DNA of 21,826 bases. Source: a virus. The notes under the pieces were generated by a model. It worked only from the letters and a program-made list of their open reading frames with translations, had not been told where the DNA came from and searched no databases. This document shows positions 1 through 8,838 of this stretch, piece after piece. Within the stretch, counting starts at the first letter, position 1. Each line of letters begins with the position of its first letter. Location of the stretch: positions 1-21,826 of IMG/VR virus record IMGVR_UViG_3300047095_000369; one strand, written 5' to 3'. Made by a program: the position numbers and the translations under genes.

Positions 1-969
1 ACGTTCATTGACGGATATATTATCCTACCACAAAGAAGCGATGTATATAACTGTGTGCTTGATGAACCACAGCATTGGGATTCTAGCAACTACCTTACTG
101 CTGAGATGTTCCCCGATGCAGTGGTCGGATTGGGTAGACAGAACAACCAAGTCATAGTCTTTGGTGAAAATTCAACAGAATTTTTCTATGATGCTGCTAA
201 CGTAAACGGCTCACCACTAACACGTAATGACTCCACAACGATTCAAATGGGTTGCGCTGCACCCTACGCTGTCTACCAGAATGAAAAGTCATTTATTTTC
301 GTAGCACAGTCGGAGTCTGGTGGTAGGGCAGTATGGCAGGTAGAGGGTTTTCAACCTAAACGAATTAGTGATGAATTTATTGACAGGATGATTGATGCTG
401 AAGTGGATATGACGGATTGTCGTGGGTTTGGTTTCCGCACGATGGGTCACCTCTTCTACCTGCTTAATCTGCCTACATCTAATCGTACACTTGTCTATGA
501 CGTAGATGAAAAGCTATGGCATGAGTGGTCTAGTAATAATGCAGGTAATCATGCTGTCTTTGCCTGTGACTATCTCTGTGACAATCATGGTGGTGCTGCT
601 TATATGTTACACAACTCCAACGGTACTCTTTACAAACTTGATCCAACTGCTTATCAGGATGATGGTACAAATATCCTAGTAGAACTACAGACTAATAAGT
701 ATGACATGGATACATACAAACGTAAGTTCCTGTCTAACTTTAAGGTAGTAGGTGATAGGTATGAAGCAGGAAATTCTGTAGATGTTAAATGGACAGATGA
801 TGATTATGTAACATGGTCTAACACAAAGACTGTGGCCTTGACAGATGACTTCCCAAACTTTGCTAGAGGTGGTGCGTTTAGACGTAGGGCTTTCAATATC
901 AGAAACGCCCTTAACTATCAACTACGCTTGGAATCGTTTGAGGTTACTTATTATGAAGGGGATCATTAA
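1..969 (+). CDS. Packaged DNA stabilization protein, P22 gp10-like (5' partial)
   Basis: The frame is open from base 1, so the start lies outside the window; a GTG at 55 is internal. About 322 residues are visible. The pattern resembles the Phage_stabilise/P22 gp10 family: an FIDGY segment at the left edge, then FGENSTEFFYD, a GCAAPYAV segment, and a KRISDEFID segment typical of the beta-propeller-like repeats of this family. In P22 the protein sits at the portal-proximal tail and closes the head after packaging. It is the first visible gene of the + strand virion module, and its TAA overlaps the next ATG by one base (TAATG). The family assignment is from recalled motif patterns; a related tail-hub or tail-needle adaptor role is possible. 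Confidence 0.7.
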   Translation, partial: TFIDGYIILPQRSDVYNCVLDEPQHWDSSNYLTAEMFPDAVVGLGRQNNQVIVFGENSTEFFYDAANVNGSPLTRNDSTTIQMGCAAPYAVYQNEKSFIFVAQSESGGRAVWQVEGFQPKRISDEFIDRMIDAEVDMTDCRGFGFRTMGHLFYLLNLPTSNRTLVYDVDEKLWHEWSSNNAGNHAVFACDYLCDNHGGAAYMLHNSNGTLYKLDPTAYQDDGTNILVELQTNKYDMDTYKRKFLSNFKVVGDRYEAGNSVDVKWTDDDYVTWSNTKTVALTDDFPNFARGGAFRRRAFNIRNALNYQLRLESFEVTYYEGDH

Positions 970-1553
970 TGGCCTCTGGACTTCCTCCACCCCCGGTAAA
1001 TGATAAGCCGGGGAGCTTTACTTGGTTAGAGTGGTATCGCCAACTGCGTAACTATGTCTCTACATCAGGTTCAGTTCCTTGGTATATCATTAACTTCTCA
1101 GGGTCGAATATTACAGATATTGCCTCCCGCGCACATGCTAATTTGCAGAACCTACAAGGGGGCACTACTGGTGAGATGTATCACCTTACTGATGCTGAAT
1201 ATACTGCTTTACCGACTAACGGTACATGGACTCCTACCTTTACTAACCTAACAGTTGTTAATGGTACAGGCGGGGCTACATATGCCGGTAGATATACACA
1301 GATAGGTAGTATCGTTTATTACACGATTACTATTACTTGCACTGGAACAGCAACTACAGCAAGCACAGCAGGGACAACTTATTGTACTCTACCTGTTGCA
1401 GCTACATATAATGATACATGCGCTACAGCAAACAGTACAACCAATGTTGGTATAGGTACTGGTGTCTTAGATGCAACAAACGATAGGTGCTATCCAAACA
1501 CATGGGTAGCCACTGGTAATACAATAACAATTTCAGGGAAGTATGAAGTATGA
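969..1553 (+). CDS. Short tail / receptor-binding-type structural protein
   Basis: A 194-residue protein with two distinct halves. Residues 1-75 look like a conserved virion-anchoring segment: proline-rich start, then PGSFTWLEWYRQL, a GSNITDIASRAH stretch, and an LQGG...EMYHLT segment often seen in podoviral tail proteins. From about residue 85 (TNGTWTPTFTN) onward it is Thr/Ser/Gly/Asn-rich, beta-type sequence ending in a SGKYEV strand, as in the swappable tips of small tail fibres. No enzymatic motif is seen. The ATG overlaps the upstream stop (TAATG), implying translational coupling. A tail-tip or host-recognition role is inferred from architecture and position. Confidence 0.55.
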   Translation: MASGLPPPPVNDKPGSFTWLEWYRQLRNYVSTSGSVPWYIINFSGSNITDIASRAHANLQNLQGGTTGEMYHLTDAEYTALPTNGTWTPTFTNLTVVNGTGGATYAGRYTQIGSIVYYTITITCTGTATTASTAGTTYCTLPVAATYNDTCATANSTTNVGIGTGVLDATNDRCYPNTWVATGNTITISGKYEV

Positions 1554-1580
1554 ATAAGCTAATTGAGAGTGAGGTTTGAT

Positions 1581-2402
1581 ATGGGTTGGGACGATAACAA
1601 CTATGACTATATGAGTGAAGACTCAGGTGGTGGTTACACATCAGATGAAGGTATGGACTTTGGTCCAAATCAAGATCAAGGAGTTAATTGGGACTTTGGT
1701 CAGACTCCTGACACATCATGGAATCAATGGCAAGATCAAATGCAAAACCCCGATATGTATCAACCTTGGCAACAAGAACAACTACCGGGATATGATGCAG
1801 GTAATCAGAACTTCCTAGGTGGCGCTGCAGCTACTAATTTAACACAGCAACAACCCGGTGCTGGGGCACAAGACTTCCTAGGTAGACTATTCTCTAATCC
1901 AACTCTAATGGCTAAGGGTATTGGTGCTCTGTTTGAGGGCAGTCAGAATAAGAAGCGTCAGAGTGATCTGAACGGTATCGCGCAGAGGGCTGGCTTTGAT
2001 CCCTTTGGTTCTCAGCGGCCTGTATACCAACAGGCACTACAAAGTACAATGAATGATCCGTATAACCAACCAATGGTTAAAGCACAGATCGATAACGTAC
2101 AACGTATGCAGAACATTAAGGATGCTGCTGCTGGTCGTCGTAGTAATCAACTGTCCTCTGCTCCGGGTGTGATGGCTCAGCAAGCTGCCATTGCACAGAA
2201 TTACTTCAATAGTCTGCAAGGTCCGGCTGGCGCTAATATCAGACCAGATTCTAGTGGCCTAGCCTCTATCCTGAATCAAGCTTCACAGGCAGGAACTAAT
2301 GGGTACATTTCACCACTTCTCTCTGTACTTGGTAATGCTACTCGTGGTAATGACAACGCAGATGTTCTAGAGCAACTAAGAAAGCTACTAGGAAAGGCTT
2401 AA
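1581..2402 (+). CDS. Internal virion / DNA ejection-type protein, Q/N-rich N-terminus
   Basis: The ATG at 1581 is preferred over an in-frame TTG at 1563 because GAGG at 1571-1574 lies six bases upstream. The product is 273 residues. Residues 1-75 are low-complexity and rich in Asp, Gln, Asn, Gly, Trp and Tyr. Next comes an amphipathic segment around DFLGRLFSNPTLMAKGIGALFEG. The remainder contains a DPFGSQRPVYQQAL stretch and a helical Gln/Ala-rich part that resembles internal or tail-lumen proteins of podoviruses. No catalytic motif is seen. It lies just upstream of two other ejection-type genes, as in the three-gene internal-protein blocks of T7 and P22. Function is inferred mainly from order and composition. 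Confidence 0.5.
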   Translation: MGWDDNNYDYMSEDSGGGYTSDEGMDFGPNQDQGVNWDFGQTPDTSWNQWQDQMQNPDMYQPWQQEQLPGYDAGNQNFLGGAAATNLTQQQPGAGAQDFLGRLFSNPTLMAKGIGALFEGSQNKKRQSDLNGIAQRAGFDPFGSQRPVYQQALQSTMNDPYNQPMVKAQIDNVQRMQNIKDAAAGRRSNQLSSAPGVMAQQAAIAQNYFNSLQGPAGANIRPDSSGLASILNQASQAGTNGYISPLLSVLGNATRGNDNADVLEQLRKLLGKA

Positions 2403-2403
2403 T

Positions 2404-3309
2404 ATGAATCCTATTTCTACTGGATATAAACCTGAATATGGATTAGGTGCTGTCTATCAGGGTATTAATGCTGCTGATTCCGAGGCACTTAACCAAGAGG
2501 AAATTATTAAAGCTTTCTTGGCTAACCAACGAGAGCAGCAGTCTATGCCAATGGACATGGATATCAAAGGACTACAAGCTGCACAAGCTAGACAGCAGAA
2601 TACTCCGGATATGCTCCAATCTTTTATGAAAGATAAGCAAGCTGGGTATAACAAGAATATCCGTGAAGATGAGATTGGTTCTCTAATGCAACCATTCCGT
2701 AAGGAACAAGCACCACTACAAGGACAACGTGAAGTAGAAACAGCTAAGTTAGATAGTAACCTAGCTCACCTACAGAATCTAATTCATACTGGCACTGATT
2801 CAAATGGCAATCCTTTATCTCAACCTGATCTAGCTATCTTAAACCAAGAATACAATAAACTTGTTGGTATTAAAGGTAATAGTCCGGAATACTGGGCTAA
2901 GACTGGGATTGAGAATACTAAAGGTGATTGGGATCTACGTAAGCAACAACTTGCTAATGAGGGTCATCAGAATACTGCTCGTATTACATCGGAGAAGAAC
3001 CACGCAATGGAAGTTAATCGAGCACTAACTACGGTTACTACTCAGATTAAAGGTCTCAACGATAACCTCGCTAAACTAGAAGGTAAGGAAATTGAGAACC
3101 AATGGATTGCTGATTTTATGGCTCAAGGTAAGAAGAAGCCAGAAGCTCAAGCTCTAGCTAAACAAAAGCAATCTGCACTTAAGATGCAGTTGCAACAAGA
3201 GAAAGAACAGATGCAGAGATATCAAACATTCCTATTAAGCCAAGTGCCGGGAATGCAAAATATGCCTGCTTCACCTTCCACTGAACAGAAGGTTATCAAA
3301 CTAGATTAA
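2404..3309 (+). CDS. Helical internal virion protein
   Basis: A 301-residue, Gln/Lys/Glu-rich, almost entirely helical protein with no membrane segment or catalytic motif. Coiled-coil-like stretches lie around residues 95-130 and 190-275, including KMQLQQEKEQMQRYQTF. It starts two bases after the upstream TAA; an AAAGG sequence sits just before the ATG. Composition and position between two other ejection-type proteins suggest an internal core or ejection protein comparable in role to T7 gp14-gp16 or P22 gp7/16/20. That role is inference; no specific family is recognised. Confidence 0.5.
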   Translation: MNPISTGYKPEYGLGAVYQGINAADSEALNQEEIIKAFLANQREQQSMPMDMDIKGLQAAQARQQNTPDMLQSFMKDKQAGYNKNIREDEIGSLMQPFRKEQAPLQGQREVETAKLDSNLAHLQNLIHTGTDSNGNPLSQPDLAILNQEYNKLVGIKGNSPEYWAKTGIENTKGDWDLRKQQLANEGHQNTARITSEKNHAMEVNRALTTVTTQIKGLNDNLAKLEGKEIENQWIADFMAQGKKKPEAQALAKQKQSALKMQLQQEKEQMQRYQTFLLSQVPGMQNMPASPSTEQKVIKLD

Positions 3310-3318
3310 GGAATAACT

Positions 3319-6300
3319 ATGCCTTTATATGAATACCAAGGTCAGCAATATGATATTAGTACCGACGATCCAAACGAAGCTAAGTCTAAGATCTTAGCTC
3401 ATCTTGGTGTTTCATCTACACCATCTCCCCAAGCACCAGAGAATACTAGTTTATGGCAAGATGTTAAAATTGGTGCTGAGAATGTAGCGCATACTGGAAA
3501 AGATGCCCTTGATATGCTTGCCGGAGCAGCTGCTCGTATTAGTGGATTTGAAGATTCTTCTGATAAAATCTACGATGATATGATTGCGAGACAGAAGTCT
3601 CGTGAGCAGGAAATGAAAGGATATGATCAAGGGTTTGGTGGTAAGGTTGTTTCCGGATTAACTGGTATTGTTCCAATGCTTGCTGCCGCGCCAGTTGTTG
3701 GCCCATTGGCAGCGGCTGGTGGTATGGCTGGTATGTCTGCCCTATCTCAGGGCGGTAAGAACATCCAAGGGGGTGCATCTACTTCTGGGGCTATTACACA
3801 GGCAATTGGTGAGGGAGCTTTAGACACAGCAGCAATGGCCTTTCCTATTGGTAAGGGTTTGTTAGCCGGTGCCGGATATGGTGCGGGTGGTAACGTTCTA
3901 TCTCAATTAGGTCAAGATGTTTTAGCTACACAAACGATGCCAGATACAGAGGCATCGAAGTTCTATCATCTTGGTAACGATAAAGACACTCTAGAAAAAT
4001 ATGCAATACAAGCCATCACTGGAGGTGTTCCGGGTGGTGTCTTTGGTAAGATGAACGCTAAAGGTAAGTTTGAAACTGCACCAAAAATTGAAGAACCTTC
4101 TGGTAAGGTTTCAGATACTCAGAGGTTTGATACTTCTCTAAATGAGCGTACAGTTCAACTTGAAACTGCTATCCGTAAGGGTGAATCGGAGCTAACTCGA
4201 TTAGGATCTAAAAAGAATCTATCTGAGGCTGAACTTGCTAGATTTGAAAATATTCTAAAAGATGTTGAAGAGAATAAAAGCCAACTGAATAATTTAAAAG
4301 GTATTAAACCTGAAGAAACTGTGGTTAAACCAGAGGAACCTGTTACTGAGGAAATTACTCTTAAGCCTTTGGATGATATTGAATCTAAATCTGCTGAGAA
4401 AAGTGTTCCAGAGGACATTGCTAGACTAGATCAAGAACTAAATGATTCTCTGTCTAAGCAAGTACCAATTGAAACACATCCAGAGGCTGTTGTACCTGAT
4501 GCTGCTTATGATGGTAGTATCCCAAACAAATGGGAACCTCCTGTAGAATCAGGTCTTCCAGTTAAAACTGACACTAGTGGTGAGACTCTCTCTCCTCTAC
4601 AGATGAAAGCTAAAGCTGCTTTTACTCTAACTAAACTAGAGCAACGGCTTGAAACAGTTAATCAACGTATCAGTGATTATGAATCGGGTAAGAGTCCTGC
4701 TGGCACCGTTGATAGTGCTGGTCTGTATGCCCTAAGATCTAAACTTGAGAATGCTATTAGCTATTACGAGAGTGTTAGAGACAAAGCATCTGCTGTTGCT
4801 AAGGATAAGATTGCTAAAAAAGAAGCAACTAAAAAGACAGAAGCTACTCCAGTTGAAAAGACTAAGGCTGTTGAAACATTAGTTGATAAACTAGATGTTG
4901 GTATGCCCAAAGCCAAAGCTTATGTCGATGCTCTAGGTAAAGGTGATATCTTAGGTGCTCTTAAGGCTATCTATGAAACATCCCTACGTCCTGAGATGAC
5001 AGCATTAGCTGAAGCTCTGATGAGACATACCTCTTTAGGTGAACGCAAGATTAAATTAGCAGATAAAATTAAATCTCTTGGTACGTCTGACTGGTTCACT
5101 GGCGATATTGGGATGGGTGTTAGGTCTCTTAATTCACCAATTGTATTTCTACATGAGGTTGTACACTCCATTACTGCTGGTCGTATTGAGTCCTATGCGA
5201 AGGGCGATCGGTTTGATCCAATAACTAACAGAGCTATCTCAGGTCTATTTAAACTACATGCTGACCTATCTTCTAAGCACTTACAGAAGTTTGTAGATGC
5301 TCTAGGACAAGATAGAGCCGAGGCATGGTTAAAGAATCCACATGAACTTTTAGCTCATGGTCTTACCAACAATCAATTCCAAGCTGTACTTCGTGAGATT
5401 AAACTCAATGAAAAGAGTGGTCTAAGTAAATTAGTAGAACAAGTAGCAGGAGTCTTTGGATTCACCAAAACTGAAATGAATGCTCTTAAAAAGGTGTATG
5501 AGCTTGGTGATGACATCATCAGTAACTCTAAGGGGGAGACACTGGATAAGAGTGATCCACGTTGGAAGGGCTATAAGGAACTTGACATTCCCTTTGACTC
5601 TGTTGAAAAGATAGATGCAAAGATCAATAGACTTGGTGCTAAGATTAATGGTAAATTATTCACCGCACAATTGAAGTCTATTTATGGTGATAATCCAGTA
5701 GTAAAAGCTGCAGATAAGATCTTACAGACAGCAGAACGCCGTATGGATACATTGATTAATACCATCTTCGGTGGTACTCCTAACATGAATTCATATAAGA
5801 AGTCTAACTCCTTCTTCTTTACTCTAAAGAAACTACAAGAGAGTGATGGTCTAATTCCTGCTGTACTTAAAGCAAGTTATCCTGAAATCCATGGTGTTGT
5901 TAAAGCTCTACAAGAAGGTCATGATAATGGAAGACCTTATGCCGAGACTCTGGAACGTGCAGGATTAAATGAAACACAACGTAAGTTAGCTGATAACTTA
6001 ATTACTGCTGTTACTAAGTTACATCAAGCTGAGAACGCTTTGCGGGCTAAGGCGGGATTAAAACCAATTCCATTCCGTCAAGGTTACTTCCCCGCTATTC
6101 GTCGTGGAGATCATACTGTAATTATCTCTAAGAATGGTACTCCATATCATTTAGAATCATTTCTATCTAAAACAGAAGCAGATGCATTTATTAAGAAGAA
6201 TGCTAAACTCCTTGGAGATGATACTATTTCGTATGAGGCTAGAAAGCCTAATGATAATACAGAGAATGTTATGAAACTTTTTGATGACATTCAAGCTGCT

Positions 6301-8187
6301 ATTGAAGAAGGTAGAAGTCTAGATAGTCTTAGAGGTGACTACTCCACTGACCAAGCTGGTGTAACTACTCATGCTATGCGTCGTACAGGTATGCCGGGAT
6401 TCATAGGTACAGAGATTGGTCTTACTCCAGAACAGAGTGGTAAGCGGTTTGCAGATAACATTGAATCTTATGTCAGAGAATACGCTGAAAGTATTCGTAA
6501 GCGTGAGGTTATGTTAGACACAGATAAACTCTTAGCTCAGAATAAAGATGTACCTAATGCTTCTAATGTTGTCAAGACCATGCGAGATTACTCAATTGGT
6601 AAGACTGGAGAAGTACAATGGCTGAAAGACGCAGGTACTTGGTGGAAGGAGAAGGTGGATTCGTTTGTTGTTAATAATCCACAATTTAAGGGTAAGTTAG
6701 ATGTACATGCATGGGATCGTATGTCTGGTTTCTTAAGTCATATCTTCTATGCTCATACTCTAACCATGAGACCTTCTATCTGGGTAGCTCAAGTCTTAAC
6801 TTACTTCAACTCATTACGTGGGTTAGGTAGGGAAGATATTTCACCACTCAATGCTATGTTAGCTGCAGGTGAAAGTTGGACAGCCTTGGCTAGAGGTAAA
6901 CATGTATCTAAAGATCTAGTAGATGGTATTCAATATGTGTCTCAGAACTTGAACACATTCCATCCACAACTTACTAACCAATTAAATCGCTTGTCTTTTG
7001 GTAGAGATCCAGAGAGTAACGCTAACAAGATCTTACATATTCTAACTGGTGAGAAACAATCATCTAGTTCTGACACTGTGTCTAGATTCATGACTTGGAT
7101 GACTTTCTATCATGCATATCAAAAGATGGGATTTGAGGGAAAAGAGTTATGGCATAAAGCAGCAGAAGCCTCTGATGAGAACATGTTCGTTTATGCTCGT
7201 AGTCATCAGCCGGGTATCTATCGTGATCTAGGTATTGTTGGTGAGCAGATGTCTCCTCTGAAGACCTTTGCTCATGGTCAGTTAGGTCTGTTGGTTTCTG
7301 ATCTACGTAACTTTATTAACCAACCAAATGCCAAGACTGCTGTTCCTGTTGCACTTACTGCAATGACAGCGGTGATCTTTGGTGGAGCTATTTCTGCTCC
7401 CATTGTTGCTGAATATGAACTACTTCGTAAGCTTGCTGTTCATCTAGGTATCATCGGTGAGGATGATTTCCCATCTGTTACAAAGGTACTCTTAGAGAAA
7501 CCTGAGTGGTTATCACATGGTCTGGTATCTTCTACTACTGGTATGGATATTGGTGCTTCTATGCGATATAACTCTCTTATTGGTAACTTAGCTACTGCAC
7601 AGAATATGTGGTCTGCTCTATTCCCTGCTAGTGGTTTTGCAGGTACTATGGCAGTCAATGCTTCTGAACTGTTGGGTAAGAAAGCTAAAGGGACGTTAAC
7701 TGAGGGTGAGAAGTATAATCATCTAAAGAAGATGGTTCCTAAAGGGCCTGCTTGGGCTGCTGTGGATGAGACTGTGTTTGATTCTCATAATCGGGATATG
7801 ATTCCGTTTGGTAAGAGAGGAGAGGCACTGACTCCCCAGACAGATGAAGCTATCTGGGCAGCTAGAATGGGATCAAGATCATTGCAAGAAGCTAAAGACT
7901 CGACTAAGAATCTTCTTAACCGTGAGGAAGAGAAGAAACGTAACGAGAAGAAAGCCAAAGCTGTTGATCTTATGCTTGATGGTAAGATTGATATTGCTCG
8001 GGATATGCTTGTTGACGCTGAGGTTGATCCTCATACCATTAAGAGTATGATTTCATCTCAACTGGATAGGAAAGAAAGACCTGTGTTGGATAGATTCTAT
8101 ACCAACAAGAAGGGTGGAGTTACTTCTTATGAACAGAAGCGGAAACTACTTGAAATGGTTGGTTATCTAGAGAATCAACGTGATTAA
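3319..8187 (+). CDS. Large internal virion/ejection protein with zincin-like HExxH domain
   Basis: The product is 1622 residues. The start follows AAGGA with good spacing. The N-terminus (LYEYQGQQYDIS... then a KSKILAHLG helix) is a pattern common in phage internal proteins. Two Gly/Ala-rich hydrophobic stretches lie near residues 112-155 and 155-200, followed by a coiled coil near 270-330 and an acidic, Pro/Lys-rich linker to about 430. Residues 612-616 read HEVVH, and about 60 residues later NPHELLAHGLTNNQF (H675, E676, H680) offers a third zinc ligand; together this looks like a metallopeptidase of the kind found in phage polyvalent proteins. The C-terminal third is helical, with a hydrophobic stretch near 1345-1370, as in ejection proteins. 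No transglycosylase motif was recognised. Likely role: ejected at infection to form a trans-envelope conduit and/or cleave host or virion proteins (inference). Confidence 0.65.
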   Translation: MPLYEYQGQQYDISTDDPNEAKSKILAHLGVSSTPSPQAPENTSLWQDVKIGAENVAHTGKDALDMLAGAAARISGFEDSSDKIYDDMIARQKSREQEMKGYDQGFGGKVVSGLTGIVPMLAAAPVVGPLAAAGGMAGMSALSQGGKNIQGGASTSGAITQAIGEGALDTAAMAFPIGKGLLAGAGYGAGGNVLSQLGQDVLATQTMPDTEASKFYHLGNDKDTLEKYAIQAITGGVPGGVFGKMNAKGKFETAPKIEEPSGKVSDTQRFDTSLNERTVQLETAIRKGESELTRLGSKKNLSEAELARFENILKDVEENKSQLNNLKGIKPEETVVKPEEPVTEEITLKPLDDIESKSAEKSVPEDIARLDQELNDSLSKQVPIETHPEAVVPDAAYDGSIPNKWEPPVESGLPVKTDTSGETLSPLQMKAKAAFTLTKLEQRLETVNQRISDYESGKSPAGTVDSAGLYALRSKLENAISYYESVRDKASAVAKDKIAKKEATKKTEATPVEKTKAVETLVDKLDVGMPKAKAYVDALGKGDILGALKAIYETSLRPEMTALAEALMRHTSLGERKIKLADKIKSLGTSDWFTGDIGMGVRSLNSPIVFLHEVVHSITAGRIESYAKGDRFDPITNRAISGLFKLHADLSSKHLQKFVDALGQDRAEAWLKNPHELLAHGLTNNQFQAVLREIKLNEKSGLSKLVEQVAGVFGFTKTEMNALKKVYELGDDIISNSKGETLDKSDPRWKGYKELDIPFDSVEKIDAKINRLGAKINGKLFTAQLKSIYGDNPVVKAADKILQTAERRMDTLINTIFGGTPNMNSYKKSNSFFFTLKKLQESDGLIPAVLKASYPEIHGVVKALQEGHDNGRPYAETLERAGLNETQRKLADNLITAVTKLHQAENALRAKAGLKPIPFRQGYFPAIRRGDHTVIISKNGTPYHLESFLSKTEADAFIKKNAKLLGDDTISYEARKPNDNTENVMKLFDDIQAAIEEGRSLDSLRGDYSTDQAGVTTHAMRRTGMPGFIGTEIGLTPEQSGKRFADNIESYVREYAESIRKREVMLDTDKLLAQNKDVPNASNVVKTMRDYSIGKTGEVQWLKDAGTWWKEKVDSFVVNNPQFKGKLDVHAWDRMSGFLSHIFYAHTLTMRPSIWVAQVLTYFNSLRGLGREDISPLNAMLAAGESWTALARGKHVSKDLVDGIQYVSQNLNTFHPQLTNQLNRLSFGRDPESNANKILHILTGEKQSSSSDTVSRFMTWMTFYHAYQKMGFEGKELWHKAAEASDENMFVYARSHQPGIYRDLGIVGEQMSPLKTFAHGQLGLLVSDLRNFINQPNAKTAVPVALTAMTAVIFGGAISAPIVAEYELLRKLAVHLGIIGEDDFPSVTKVLLEKPEWLSHGLVSSTTGMDIGASMRYNSLIGNLATAQNMWSALFPASGFAGTMAVNASELLGKKAKGTLTEGEKYNHLKKMVPKGPAWAAVDETVFDSHNRDMIPFGKRGEALTPQTDEAIWAARMGSRSLQEAKDSTKNLLNREEEKKRNEKKAKAVDLMLDGKIDIARDMLVDAEVDPHTIKSMISSQLDRKERPVLDRFYTNKKGGVTSYEQKRKLLEMVGYLENQRD

Positions 8188-8566
8188 ACTCTCTGATTAT
8201 TATATGGGAAGAGATAAGAAGTATGCCTCGGACTTAACAGCTGAGGTGAGATCTTCATCAGAGAAGCTCTTGTATAAGATTAATTCTCTTTTACAATACT
8301 TTGGTGAATATCGTAAGGTTAACTCTGGTTGGAGACCTAAACAACTCCAACTAGAGATTAATCCACGGGCTCCGAACAGTAAACACATAACTGGAAATGC
8401 TATTGACCTTGAGGATAAGGATGGAAAGTTAAAAGAATGGTGTGTTTTTAATCAGGATAAACTGGAATTAGAGGGATTGTATATGGAAGATCCTGCTAGT
8501 ACTCCAACATGGGTACATTTACAGCAGGTTGCTCCTAGTTCTGGTAAAAGAATATTCAAACCATAG
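8180..8566 (+). CDS. Peptidase M15-family endolysin (D-Ala-D-Ala carboxypeptidase-like)
   Basis: A 128-residue protein starting at GTG, overlapping the ejection-protein gene by 8 bases. The start is chosen because the family N-terminus (KLSDYYMGRD) is present only from this codon. The VNSGWRPKQ segment, the SKHITGNAIDL motif (zinc ligands H69 and D76) and WVHLQ (H113) match small M15 peptidases of phages, which hydrolyse the peptide crosslinks of peptidoglycan. There is no signal peptide, so release would need a holin; the candidate holin is on the other arm at 10762-11139. Being fused to the virion operon, it could also act as a virion-borne wall peptidase; endolysin is the more likely role. 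Confidence 0.8.
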   Translation: MIKLSDYYMGRDKKYASDLTAEVRSSSEKLLYKINSLLQYFGEYRKVNSGWRPKQLQLEINPRAPNSKHITGNAIDLEDKDGKLKEWCVFNQDKLELEGLYMEDPASTPTWVHLQQVAPSSGKRIFKP

Positions 8567-8608
8567 AAAAAGCCCCCTTGGATTTTGTCCTTGGGGGCTT
8601 TATTTTTA
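8567..8608. terminator. Bidirectional rho-independent terminator between convergent arms
   Basis: AAAGCCCCC (8569-8577) pairs with GGGGGCTTT (8593-8601), and an inner GGA/TCC pairing can extend the stem past a two-base mismatch. On the + strand the stem runs into a T-rich tract (TTTATTTTT). On the - strand it runs into TTTTTC. It lies one base past the last + strand gene and one base past the end of the last - strand ORF, so it can stop transcription from both sides. Confidence 0.85.
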
Positions 8609-8710
8609 TTACTTAGATAGTACTTTGTTCATGAACTCTTGAAAAGCATTATACTCAGCAAAGAATAGTTCACGTTGTGCTTCTAGATATTTATTGAAAG
8701 CTTCAGTCAT
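8609..8710 (-). CDS. Tiny hypothetical protein, 33 aa
   Basis: A short ORF at the distal end of the - strand operon. GGAG sits six bases before the ATG at 8710, and the start overlaps the end of the upstream 44-residue ORF by eight bases. In-frame ATGs exist 6 and 12 bases earlier, but the Shine-Dalgarno spacing favours 8710. The product is charged and aromatic (TEAFNKYLEAQRELFFAEYN) and predicted to be a single helix. The gene ends right at the shared terminator. No family is recognised; support comes from the ribosome binding site and tight packing. Confidence 0.5.
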   Translation of the reverse strand: MTEAFNKYLEAQRELFFAEYNAFQEFMNKVLSK

Positions 8711-8837
8711 TTTCATCTCCATTATATACACCAATTAATACTCGGACAATGCCGAGGTGAACTACTAAAGTCTTTTCTTCCCAGAGGAATTCAAGACCAA
8801 TCATTACACCACTAATAAATGCTACACCAATATACAT
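8703..8837 (-). CDS. Small hydrophobic phage protein, 44 aa
   Basis: The ATG at 8837 follows the ribonucleotide reductase stop by one base. The N-terminus YIGVAFISGVMIGLEFLWEE is hydrophobic with a central Glu. A second part, VVHLGIVRVLIGVYNG, resembles small phage proteins with a 'DLGIIRI' pattern (recalled, not searched). It could be a small membrane-associated protein. Its stop overlaps the next tiny ORF by eight bases. Function unknown. Confidence 0.55.
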   Translation of the reverse strand: MYIGVAFISGVMIGLEFLWEEKTLVVHLGIVRVLIGVYNGDEND

Positions 8838-8838
8838 A

